Below the pieces are notes generated by a model. That model made no database searches. It saw only the letters and a program-made list of their open reading frames with translations, and was not told where the DNA came from. From positions 3,399,700-3,463,699 of the forward strand of contig CM031870.1 in the NCBI GenBank assembly GCA_018697195.1: a DNA stretch of 64,000 nt, given 5' to 3'. Shown in pieces: positions 45,641 through 56,348 of the stretch (its first letter is position 1; every line of letters begins with the position of its first letter). Source of the DNA: Certhia americana. Lineage: Eukaryota > Chordata > Aves > Passeriformes > Certhiidae. The translations under genes were made by a program, and so were the position numbers.

Positions 45641-48600
45641 GCCTTAAGATATTTAATGTCAAACAAAGTTTTGTTTCTGGTCAACTAAAATAATTTGTTT
45701 AATCAAAAAGTGGTAAATTACATAACTCCAGTTTTTAGCCTGTGTATGCAAAAGGGTACAACTGGTACTTGTTATTAGTGCTTCACTATTTAAAATCTTT
45801 ACTGTATCATATTTTAATATCTTCTTTATTTTTATATTGAACATTTACAGTCTGTGCAGACCTTGTAAAGGCTTTTAGAAAGCCATTTCTTTGTCATAGG
45901 GCTATTCTAGGCCCACTGTATCAACTGAGTTTTCTTATTTATTGATCTTTTCCATGATACGTGTAGTACTGTTTTGTGTTGAAATGTCTGATGACATAAT
46001 CAGCTTTTGGGACTTGTCTGGGCAGGTGTGTAACAGCAGGAGTGTACTGTGAAGGGATACCCTTGTGAGTGTTTTTTCTGCTTAAAAAGTCACAAATTAT
46101 ATGTGTTTTGCAGGGTCAGCTCTTAAATGTGTAAAAATATTTGACATAGGAGATAGAACTGTCCGGAATGTTCACCTGGCTACATTGCTCATACATAATC
46201 AGGGCAATTTGGTTTGGGAGCAGAAGTCGCAGGTTGGATTATAGCAGAAATTAAGACTGCATCCAGAAAAATCACTCACAATATACTTATCCACAGAAAG
46301 ACTAAAGGCCTGATGGGCTGTTGAGGATTTAATCAGAGAGGGTCTTTCCAGATCTTCTCTGCAGGCTGTACTTTTTGACTGGATAGTTCCTGCTGTTGCA
46401 CCAACATCCTTCAAAGACATTGAAATGTGTGGGGGTTTTTTTAAGGTGAACTAGATAAATCATGATACTTATTGGAAGGGGAAATTAATTTTACAAGCAC
46501 GTGGTGAAGGTTTGCTGGAAACACTAATGGTTTCTTTGTCATCAAAGAGCAATAAAGTCTCCTGTAAACAGAAAGCATGCTCTTAAATATAAGATTTTTA
46601 TCACCTTTTCTAAATTAAAAATCAGTCACCTCTGTTTTTCAGAATACCAATAAGTCAGGGCTGTCTCAATTCTGTCATTTCAAAGAAGCACTATCTGAGG
46701 CTTATCATAGTTTGTGCCAGTATTAGCAGCCAAAGAGGAAAGTGGATGGCTGCAGCACAATGCAGCTGATTTCAGTTAATCCCATCGGTGGAAATGCTGC
46801 CTGTGCTATTTCCAAAGGCAGTTTTGGGAGCTCTCCATACCCAAAGCAGTCTGAAGAATGTCATTTGCACTCCCACCGGGTAAATTTTTCCTGCTGGTGC
46901 TTTGGTCACATGACTGTCATCTGCAGGAAGGAGAAAAAAATATACATAAAAGAGAAGGGATAGGATCCTTCTGGTAGAAGCTGGGATCTGCTTCCTTCTA
47001 GAAGAAGGGTCATTTTGCTAAATGGAAGCAGTGCTGTACTGAGTTGTTGTGTATAATATTTCAGGTCTGTAACTGTGACTCTGTCATGGATCTCTCCAGA
47101 GAGTAACGAGAGATAAGGTCTGACACATTAAAGGGAGAGCGTGTAATGTGTCAGGACCAAGGCTGATACCAAATACCTGCCTGGCTGACATCCTATAGGG
47201 AAATACTGGGGCAGAAAATGCAATAAAGAAATCATTCTTTTACTTTACTTAGCTGTAATGGGCAATATGACAGTATTAGGAAGTTGATACAGAGCAGAAG
47301 GGCTTGTGTTTGAGCTGAGCATGTGAGCAGCAGCAGCAGCACTGTCAATAGACAAATTCCAGGATAAATAGGAGATACGACCCTGGGATGACCCAGGCAC
47401 AAACCAGGGTGAAAAGGAGCAAGTGTTATCTTGGGTGAATCAAAATGTGTCTAAAACTTTCTAAATTCAGGGGTTCTAACTCCCACCCATCAAAAATCTG
47501 ATACTAACCTTGAGATGGCCTTCAAAATCATATCTTACTTTGGAAGATAATTATGTGTTCACTACACCTCAGAAGTTTGGTGTGGTATAGTAGGAAGAAA
47601 AACCTGCACAGTATTAGCCTTACATGGTGTTCTGTTGTACACTGTGATGGAATGTGTTGGAGGGAGTAGTGATTGACTAGGTTTGGTTCTGTGGTTATCT
47701 ATCTGAATGCCAGCACACTTAAATCTGGGAAGAAGCCTGGCACAAAGAAGGAAGAAAAAGTTAATTTTTTAATAAATGGCATTTTACCTCAACAGGGAGC
47801 TGGAGACAATAAAAATCAGTATGGCTCAAACCTGCCAAGATAGGCCAAATACAAACATGCTGTTTCTGAAAAACACCTCTGTAGAAAGCCCTGGAAACCT
47901 TGTAGGGGTGTCAAGGTCTTGAATTAAAATTAAACTCCCCTGTATCCTGTGTAATCTAAAGCACATTTTCCATTCTGTCGATGTGGAATAATGTTTCTGA
48001 CTTAAAACCTTCTGCAGTTTGCAGCAGTGTTAGTTAGAGATTGTGTGTGAGTGCAGAGATCTGACTTTAATGGGACGTTATCTCTCTTGATCTCTTTTTG
48101 CCCTTAAGTGCCTTTGCCTGTAAATCTTTACTGAGGCATCAAGACCTGAAAACTGTATTGTTTCCTGCATAGCTCTAAAAATAATCCCTGCACAGGCAAC
48201 TTCTAATGTAGTCAAAATGGAAAAGGAGTAATCTTGGCACATGAGAGCACCATTAATTTTTATGATCTTTTTAATATTTAGGACTGTGCAAGTATTTTAT
48301 ATAATTTATTTTGGGATCTTTGAAAAGCTAAAACAATTGCAATATATTTTCTTTGATCTGTTGAATTTTGAAATAAAATTTATAACCAAATGTTGATGTG
48401 TTTGCTCTGCTACAGCTGTATTTTCATTGCCCCTCTGGCCTCTACTGCATGCTCCTGTTTTCTCTTTGCACCTGGGCTGACCTTTTATCCCTGATTTCCT
48501 GCGTGGACGGTAACAAGATAACTGAAACATGGAGGGTGTGAAATTTCTTCTTTCTTCTGGTGTAGGTTCAAGGTTGTCCCATCAGAAATGAGCAGTGTTC

Positions 48601-50149
48601 CTGACCAGAGCCTGGTGGAGCTGAAAGAGCTGATGGGTTTTTGCTTAACTGGTTTGGCAGCAGCTGAGGGAGAGCAGGAGACTACAGAGTTCAACAGTTT
48701 ATCCCCTGACAGTGTTTCCCCTCACTTGGGTTATTGTTGCTGGTGGTGGAGCTCTGGAAGGAGCTAGGACATGTACATCCCTTTCCAGGTCTACTGAAAA
48801 AGCCTTTAAGGTTTCCTTAAAGAATCTTTCTGCTGGTTTATGGAAATAGAGGACCCTGTTAACTGCTGTGAAAACATGGAAATCCTGCAGTCATCCTCCT
48901 GTCCAGCAGAGTCCTTGGTGTCATACTACAGCAGCTATGAGAGTACAAGATGAGACAATCTTTGTTGGATGATTATATTAATTAAATTTCACTTTTTTTA
49001 ATTCTTTCCTCTCAGCTCTACTGGCATATTCTCTGGATTTCTTACAAGAAACTTCAGTTTTAAATCTTGCACACCAGAAGCAATCCATGAGGCATGAATG
49101 GAAAAATTTGGTATTATTTCTTGGAGCAGACTGGTCCTGAATTCAGTTGAAAGCAATTAAACATTCACACTTAGTTATATTAAGCCATAATTTGTCTGCA
49201 GCTGAAGTTGGAATGCCCTTGACTCTTGCAAGCTTTGCAGCATCTCTCTGTGGTAGGTTTGTCAGCTAATGAATTGCTTTCCTCATACAAACTTTTTTAG
49301 GGGAGAAAAAGGTTTTATTCAATGTGCATCATGAAGACCTGCAAAGAACAGAATTTCCACGTTAGATTCCAGGTATTTTAGGGAAGGATTTTCAGGCATG
49401 GTTGGTGGTAGGTGCTGCATCAGTTCCTCTGATGTTTCCTTCTGTTTGCTGAAGTGCTGCTCTGCTGGAGGAGGCAGCTCTGACATCCCCTTCCTAATAC
49501 CTGCCCTGGTTTTGGTGTGTGTTTGGCACGTTGCTTACACATGGTGTTCAGTAACCACTCCTGCTGTGCTCAAGGAATAGCCTTGAACAGCGAGTGTTGC
49601 TGTGTTCTCAAGAATTACACTCTGGTGTAACCCACTGATGAAGTTGCACCCCGCTCCCATTGCCCCTCCCTGCCTGGATCTCCCAATTAACCTTTTCAAA
49701 CCTGAGCATTTGGAATCCCCTTGCTCTCCAGGACAGTGTTTGTGTTGTTCCCCTCACCAGAGCTGTGTCTGTACCAATGTCCCAGCTCCCCTCTCTTTGG
49801 GAGGGTTTTGCCTCAGACACATTGCACTGGGTACCACATAAGCTCCTTTAGGGTTTCTATAGCTGGCAGAGTGAACAGAGGTGTCATAAAATCTTGATGC
49901 TCAAAATGGTCTGGGAAGAAGCAGAAGGGACATCACGTCCATTGTCAAGGGCTGTCCTACCTCCCTCATGATCAGCCAGTCCCACACCCAGATCTCACTC
50001 CTCTCCCCTCCTCAGCCCATCACCTCTGCTGAGCTGAGCCTCTGCCTCAGCAATGTAACACAGCTTGAAACTCTTTGCTGTAATACGACTTTAGGGATGA
50101 AATACTGTAAAATCTGTCACTTGGTTACAGTGCTGCTGTAAAAAAAGGC

Positions 50150-50700
50150 TGTGTTTGAATGGCCTCTAGGTATATGCATGGAAAATTAGAAGAGCTTTTA
50201 ATAAATGGGATTGACCATGAGTGCCTGTAGTACAAGTTACAACGTTCTGCACAAACTTTGCTTTGCATTGCCATTATCAAGCAATAATCCTTATTTGGAA
50301 CTTAGACAAATTGTGGCAGAACCTTCTATTTATCTAACCTGGAAATTTTTCCTGAACAGGCTCTCTATAATCTACTCAGAGAATTGGCAGTTTTCTTCCC
50401 TCTCTCGGCAGATATTTAATAGCCACCTATTGTATTTCCATGCTAGTAAACCTTCATTATTATACAAATGTACCAGAATGTTATGAAGAAATACCTTAAA
50501 TAATTAAATAGAAACAAAGAGTGACAAAACAAACGAACAAAGTGCTATTTGAGCTGTGTTATTCTTTCCTTTTTATGTTCACTTATTTGCTAATTTGCTG
50601 AACTTACTCGACTGCAGTGGGTCTTGCTGTGATTAGAGAGAGTTTGCCAAGTTCCTTTGTAATTGTTTCTTTGCAATTAACTAAATAATAGAATGTTCTC
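50150..50700. promoter_or_regulatory. Candidate enhancer block
   Basis: Complex AT-rich sequence holds multiple ATTA/TAAT and octamer-like words (CAATAATCC, TAATTAAATAG, GCAATTAAC) and no repeats. It is proposed only from composition and motif density. Confidence 0.25.
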
Positions 50701-53123
50701 TTTGTGGCTCTCTGGGGAAAAGAGCGGGCAGGTGCTTTTGCAATAGGATTTCCACATCTTCCACCCATTTCCCTAGAACTCAGTTTAAAAAGACCAGTAA
50801 AACATGAGAGAGAGAATATTGCCTCAGGACTGGAAATGAGAGAATTAACCTTCTACTTTTATTTCTTTCAGTTGGCTGAAAGCTTTTTTTGCTGGCCCTG
50901 GTAGTGGCTATTCTTTGCGTAAACCTGAAAGTCCCTGGCAGGACGTCAGAGGAAAGTCATGAAAACCCAAATGTATGTTCCTGCCTGCAGATGCCTCCAC
51001 TCGGGGGAAGTCCTTCAAGCTGGGAGGAGAAGTCAGCTGGGAAGATCCCTGGCAACGTGGCTTTGTGGGGAGAGAGGAGGCTGGAGACAGAGCTGCCATG
51101 GAGGGGCAGCGATGTCTGGGGGGAGGCTGGAGAGCAGCCCTGGCTTTGTTATTTCCTTTGACTTTGAGCAGAAAATTACAGAGGAAGCCCTGGGAGGAGA
51201 GGAAGGGTAATTTTAATGGAGGCACAGTTTAGCTCAGCGGGAAGGAGGCACGGCTGGATGTAAGGGCAGAGTTTATGGAGCGGCAGAGTCAGAGGTGTGG
51301 CCCGGCAGTGCAGCTGAGTGCCGAGGCATGGCTGTCTCGCTGACCTCCCCCTGACCATCCGTAATTTAGTCCCTGTCTCAAGAGGGTAACTCATCCATCT
51401 GCTGGCACTTGGAGTGCAAACTCGCTTTTTTATTTTTGCTTTTTTTTTTTTTTAATCTGTATTGTTGGCTAAAACCTTTTGTAGCACATACGAGGTTTGA
51501 CAGTCAGGGGAAGACTCTTTGCTCCACAGTATATTAAAAGCCGAATTATTTAATTTCATAGTGAATCAGAAAAGCCAGGGGTAGGAGTTTGCTGTTTTAA
51601 AAGGTGCTCTCATTGCCACTTCAGCATTAGGGATGTCTGGAATCAGAAGCTTGGAAGAGTGAAAAATGCTGCATTTCTCGGAGGGCTTGGCAGACTGCTC
51701 GGTGGTCTCAAGAGGATGCAGGACAGCACTGGCTCCCTTATTTTGGAGGTTTAAACTAGTCTTTTTGCTGTCTTTAATGTGGAACGTTTCTCATCTGCCT
51801 ATCTTGTCCAGTGATTCTTTAGCAAAGCCACTGTCAGAGCAAGTTAGCAAACACTAATACAGCTCTTCGGGTTACTTTTCAGCAGGATTACCAGTGAACA
51901 GGCTGACATTTGCAGTTTGCTTTGCTTGACTGTAGAACAGCTTTCCATGCAAGGGTGATTTACTGTTAGATTTTATTCCTGGGATGTCATGACAGTGTCT
52001 CGTTTGTTCATTTGGTTTTGTCAAAACAGAGTGTACCTATTTGTGTGGGAAGGAAAAAAAGGCTGCTACAATCTAAACATGAGAGCCTTGATAACTGTCT
52101 TGTCATGTAAACAAGTGTTACCTGAATAGGATCAAATGAGAGACGCTAGACATCCAAGATTTGCAGATATTTCTTTGTGATGTGGTACAACAGGCTGAAA
52201 TGCCATGGAAAGTATGGCCAGTGCTGGATCCTGTGGTTTGTCTCTTATTCCTCGTTTGCTGAATCCGTTCTGCTCTTCATTTTCCCATATCATTATAAAT
52301 TGTGGGGGAGAAATGAAAACTGTTGATGCCTCTGTTTCCCTGTAATCCCCAATCCTCATTCTACTCTAATTTAATCCAGTTGTCTCGGCAGCAGGAGGCT
52401 GAGGGGAGGCATGCACACCAGCACTGCTGAGCTGTTCCCTTTCCCACTCATCCCTGGCCCCATACAGCGCCTCAAACACCCACCCCCTTGGAACAGCAGC
52501 CAGCTTTTCCTGTCATTTATTCCAAAACGTTTTGTGCAGTTTGATTTACATCAGCTCCGTCAAACAAGATCTCAGTGTGGCGTCCTGGCTGCATCTTCCA
52601 TCCCTGTCCATCCCATGCTGACTGAGGTGCTTGGACTTGTAGCCTGGTGGGGGTTTTGTGTCCATCCAGTGGCTGCAGTTACATCTGCAGGACAGATTCC
52701 AGCCTTGAGCATTTTAGTGCCAAATTGCATAAACTCTGTGTCAGAAGGGGCTTGGGCAGAGATCTCCTGCTCCCAGCGAGGAGGGGATCTCTGCTCCTTG
52801 TCTTTGGGTTGTTAGAACTGGAGGTGAAATATGTTAAACCTTTGGCCTTTGAAATAATTCCTTCTTCCATCCATCTGTCCTTGCTGGCACTGTGAAAAAA
52901 AATGAAAATAATAAGGAAGAAAATAATTTTGGCTGATCTTCAGCTCCTCCTGCAGAAAAATAAACCCTTTTCTGAGAGAAAGCTGGAGGGAGTTGAAGTC
53001 TTATATCTTGTACCCTTGTATATCTTGTACTTGTGTACCCAGCACGTGGCTCTGAACCCTCTGACATGCATCTTAATGCTATTTGTAAGTGATAAGATTT
53101 CTTTTTAGCTGTGTTGATAATAC

Positions 53124-53148
53124 TCATATGAAAATCATTTTCATATGA
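53124..53148. repeat. 25-bp perfect palindrome
   Basis: Two arms, TCATATGAAAAT and its exact inverse ATTTTCATATGA, flank a single central C. The same word also reads as a direct repeat because each arm contains the CATATG palindrome. It could form a small hairpin or bind a dimeric factor. Confidence 0.9.
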
Positions 53149-54641
53149 AAATCCTGTCCTAGTCAAAAGCTATTGAAGTTGATGCTATATTTCAGAACAT
53201 CAGCAGAAATATGTTTATTTTCTTCTAAGGGGTTAAATATCCCATTTTAGCATTTTTGCTCTCCTTATTTATGAAATGCATCGGTCAGGACAACGTAAAG
53301 CACAAAATCCTATCTGGATTTGGGAAAAAGAATAAAATCATACGTGCAGAAGAGGTGTCTCCATAACATCTACTGATCTGCCATGCTTTAGGAGAAAAAA
53401 AAATTTATTTTTTCCTTTTTTTTTTTTTTTTTTCCAGTGGGATACACAGAACTCCACTATTTTCTAAGTTTTCATGGGTCATCACAGTTTCTAATTCTAA
53501 ACAGATGAGAGTTTCTCAAGCCTGCAAGACCTGGAAATCATTTGCCTGAAGTCTATTAGAGGACTGGTTGGTCCTTTTTTCCTTTTCCAACTCCAAATTA
53601 TGTTGAGTGGTATTTAAAAGACAATGCTTTGAGCAATCAGCAATGGGTGAGGTGTGCTGCAGCAGAGCTGGGATGAGAACACAGGGATGGAGAGACTGAA
53701 GGTCTGGGAGATGGTCTGAATAGACCAGCCAAGTTTAGGAGCTCTTGCATTAATGCTGGGCTACACTGCATACTTACAGCAGTAATTATTCACTCTATTC
53801 CTTTTAAAAGAAAGCAGCAAATATTTTTATACATTTCAGTTGCAACAGGAGCAGTACAATCTTTTATTAAAGTGAATTTGGGATTGCTGCTGGTTATCAT
53901 TATCTTTTCTGTTTACCTTACCAGAATATTTATGTACTTACTTGTTTCTGACATGATCCCCTGAGAAGGTACACTCATCTTTTTTACCTTTTACCTAAAA
54001 AATACTTTCTGTTCTGTTTAGAAAGAAATGAAAAACCTTTCCTATTGGGTCAGAGTGTGATCCTTGGGAAAGTGGAGTGTGAGTGGCTCTGTGGGGAGCC
54101 CACCACATGCACAGCTCTGTGCTGTTATGCAGTTAGATGCTGTCATTGCTGAAATATTCCGGTGTTTAATTTGTGGCTCTGATTTATGATGTCATCAAAA
54201 CAAGCTGAGAGTTGTAGGTCCCTTCAAGCTGATGAAGCAACACACTGGTTTTGGGTCAGGGTTTGGATGAGGCCAAACCTTTCCTGCAGAGAGAAGGGTG
54301 GAAGCTGAATCAGAGCACTGCATATCTCCATGGAACAGGCAGACTTGGAAATCACGCAAGAGGCTCATCCATATCTTTAGACACCTGGGTACCTCTAGAA
54401 ATTTCCCCCCGAGTTTTGGGCAAACCAAGCCAGGCTGGGGCAGTCAGTGCTAGGGAACAAGTGCAGCAGCTGGCATGAAGGCATTGGTGTCATCAGTGGC
54501 ACCAGGGGCAGGAATGTGCAGAGTGGTTGGGTCCACTTTGGGGTTACTTTGGAGAGAGAGGTGTTGGTGTGAGGGGTGGGGATGTGGTTTGATGCTGGGC
54601 GTGAACACCCACCCTCTGCCACACGTGGTCCTGTGCCCAGT

Positions 54642-54762
54642 ACCACAGAGTCATTAAGGTTGGAAAAGACCTCCAAGATCACCAAGTCCAGCCATCAACC
54701 CAGCACCACAACCATGTTTGCTACTAAACCCCAAGTGCCATATCTGCACATTTTTTGATGTA
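54642..54762 (-). mobile_element. CR1 LINE 3' end, minus orientation
   Basis: The start CACAGAGTCATTAAGGTTGG followed by AAAAGACCTCCAAGATCACC and AAGTCCAGCCATCAACCCAG is the reverse complement of a CR1 tail. Further on, ACTAAACCCCAAGTGCC and CACATTTTTTGA continue the match. The copy is 5'-truncated and lies about 400 bases upstream of the TTYH3 CpG island. Confidence 0.92.
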
Positions 54763-55099
54763 TTCTGAGAGATTCCAAGACTTTGTTCCAATTATAATCT
54801 TATTATTTTTCCCCTCGTGCTGTCACACAGTGAGAGGTGTCTCCTGAATGTTCACCTGTGCTCCCGTTGCTGCTATTGCCATGTGTGTGCCCAGCCAAGG
54901 GAGTGCTGGATAACATCCTGCCTCTGTGAACTGTGATTCAGGAAGGATAAACTTGCCTTCCCGGGATCTTAGGATGAGCATTGAGACGGACTCGAGAGAA
55001 ACTAACAATAAGTGACTTTACTAACAATAAGACTGCCTTTACCACTTGGTGCGGCGCAAATCGCTTTTACTCCTCTGGGGTTCAGGCTAAATCCAAAAC

Positions 55100-55474
55100 G
55101 CACCTTCCGCTGTTAGAACTGCCGGGCCGTGCGAGATGCACGGCAAAGGGAAATTGTCAGCAAACAAACGCGGGGCCGCGGCTCGCCTGGCGGGGGCTCG
55201 GGCCCGGAGCGACCCCCGTTCCCGGGGGAGCCGCTCAGGGCCGGGCCGGGCCGGGGCGGGGCGGGGCGGCGGCGGAGGCGCCAATGGGAGCGGGCGGGCG
55301 GCGCCGGGCGCGGGCGGCGGAGCCTCTCGGCGAACAAAGAGGGAGCGGGAGCGGGCGGAGGGACGGCGAGCGGCGGCGGGGGGGGACACCCGGCCATGAG
55401 GGGCCGGCGGCCGCGGCGCGGGTGAGGCGGGCGGCGCTCCATGGCCGGCGGGTCGGGGTGAGGCAGGCGCGGGC
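55100..55474 (+). promoter_or_regulatory. TTYH3: TTYH3 CpG-island promoter and 5' UTR
   Basis: Composition switches abruptly to extreme G+C and CpG at about 55120. Overlapping GC boxes (GGGGCGGGGCGGGGCGG, 55253-55269) are followed by a CCAAT box at 55281-55285. No TATA box is seen. Transcription probably starts downstream of about 55320. Two short upstream ORFs (55396-55425 and 55441-55461) lie in the probable leader. Confidence 0.8.
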
Positions 55475-55597
55475 ATGGCGGGCGTCAGCTACTCGCCGCC
55501 CTGGTGGGTGAGCCTGCTGCACCGCCTGCCGCACCTCAGCCTGCGCTGGGAGCTCACCGCCGCCGACTTCCGACCGCACGACGCCGAGTACCAGCAG
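55475..55597 (+). CDS. TTYH3: TTYH3 first coding exon (gene continues past window)
   Basis: TTYH3 is a tweety-family multi-pass plasma-membrane protein, described as a large-conductance calcium-activated chloride channel (a role now debated). The exon encodes 41 residues: MAGVSYSPPWWVSLLHRLPH, then LSLRWELTAADFRPHDAEYQQ. It ends at CAGCAG|GTGGGT in phase 0. The MAGVSY-PWWVSLLHRLPH start, DFRP and YQQ end match human TTYH3 closely. The first transmembrane exon (human ALLLLGAAAL) is not in the window. The ATG has a G at -3 and at +4. The gene is in the same orientation as IQCE, matching vertebrate synteny. Confidence 0.95.
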
Positions 55598-55732
55598 GTG
55601 GGTCTGCCGGGGGGCTGCGAGTGTGAGCGGGGTGCGCAGCGCCGGCTGTGAGGGGCTGCGGGCCCGGGGGCTCGGCCCGCCCGGAGCGCTGAGGAGGAGG
55701 AGGGGGCGTGCGGCCGCCGCTGGGGCTGCCCG

Positions 55733-55781
55733 GGTGGGTGTCCGTGGGTGTCCGTGGGTGTCCGTGGGTGTCCGTGGGTGC
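55733..55781. repeat. 10-bp minisatellite, unit TCCGTGGGTG
   Basis: Four perfect copies plus partial flanking units lie in the CpG-rich start of TTYH3 intron 1. Frames through it give short Val-Gly-Cys repeats that are not real proteins. Confidence 0.92.
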
Positions 55782-55968
55782 CCTGTGCCCCCTGCTCCGG
55801 GAGGTGCGTGGCCGCCACACGGGGGGCAGGTGTCCCCGCAGGGCTGGGGTCTCGCTGGCGGGGCTGGGGCGGGAGGTCACAACCCCCGGCGGGTGGGCAG
55901 CCACCCCGAGCTGCCCCCAACCTGCCCGGAGCCCGCGCTCTTCTTGGGAGAAGGTGAAATTAGAGATT

Positions 55969-56062
55969 GATAAAATCATTGAGGTTGGAGGAGCCCTCCA
56001 GGATCAGCGAGCTCAACATTCGACCGAATGCCGCCGTGCCCACTGACCCACATGGCCAAGTG
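55969..56062 (-). mobile_element. CR1 LINE 3'-end remnant, minus orientation
   Basis: TAAAATCATTGAGGTTGGAG then GAGCCCTCCAGGATCAGCGA and GTGCCCACTGACCCACATGG match a reverse-oriented CR1 tail with substitutions that raised its CpG content. It lies 372 bases downstream of TTYH3 exon 1. Confidence 0.85.
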
Positions 56063-56323
56063 ATGACCGGAGCCAGCCCCGCTGCGTGCCCCGGCCGGGT
56101 CCCAGCCTGGTGCCCCTGGCCTGCCCGGTGCTCGCCATCGGCTGGGACAGTCCTGTGCAGGCTCTGCTGACCATCCCCACTGATGCCGCCGGCCCCGCAG
56201 CGAGGCCAGCAGTGCCTTTCCAAAACCGGCTGCCTGCCTGCTGGAAAACAGATGACTTAATGCACGAGAGTGGCGTTAACATCAAGTGCACAGGAGGATG
56301 CTCGCAGAATACTTGTGTGCAGC

Positions 56324-56348
56324 TTTTTTTTTTTTTTTTTTTTTTTTT
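56324..56348. repeat. Homopolymer run of 25 T
   Basis: An uninterrupted T tract lies in TTYH3 intron 1. No retrogene or flanking target-site duplication is evident, so it is annotated only as a simple repeat. Confidence 0.9.

Larger units (their letters stand above)
45700..54640. other. Intergenic region between IQCE and TTYH3
   Basis: Nine kilobases without a supportable gene. It contains a GCAGCA run at about 47328-47340, long A or T tracts (near 51440 and 53418-53436) and a 25-base perfect palindrome at 53124-53148. An AT-rich block at 50150-50700 looks like a regulatory element. Regulatory sequence for TTYH3 is likely here but is not proven. Confidence 0.6.

Noticed and set aside
55087..55979. 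Several Pro/Arg/Ala-rich open frames on both strands around TTYH3 exon 1
   Set aside because: Stop-poor CpG-island sequence. Only the 55475 frame matches a known protein and ends at a proper splice donor.
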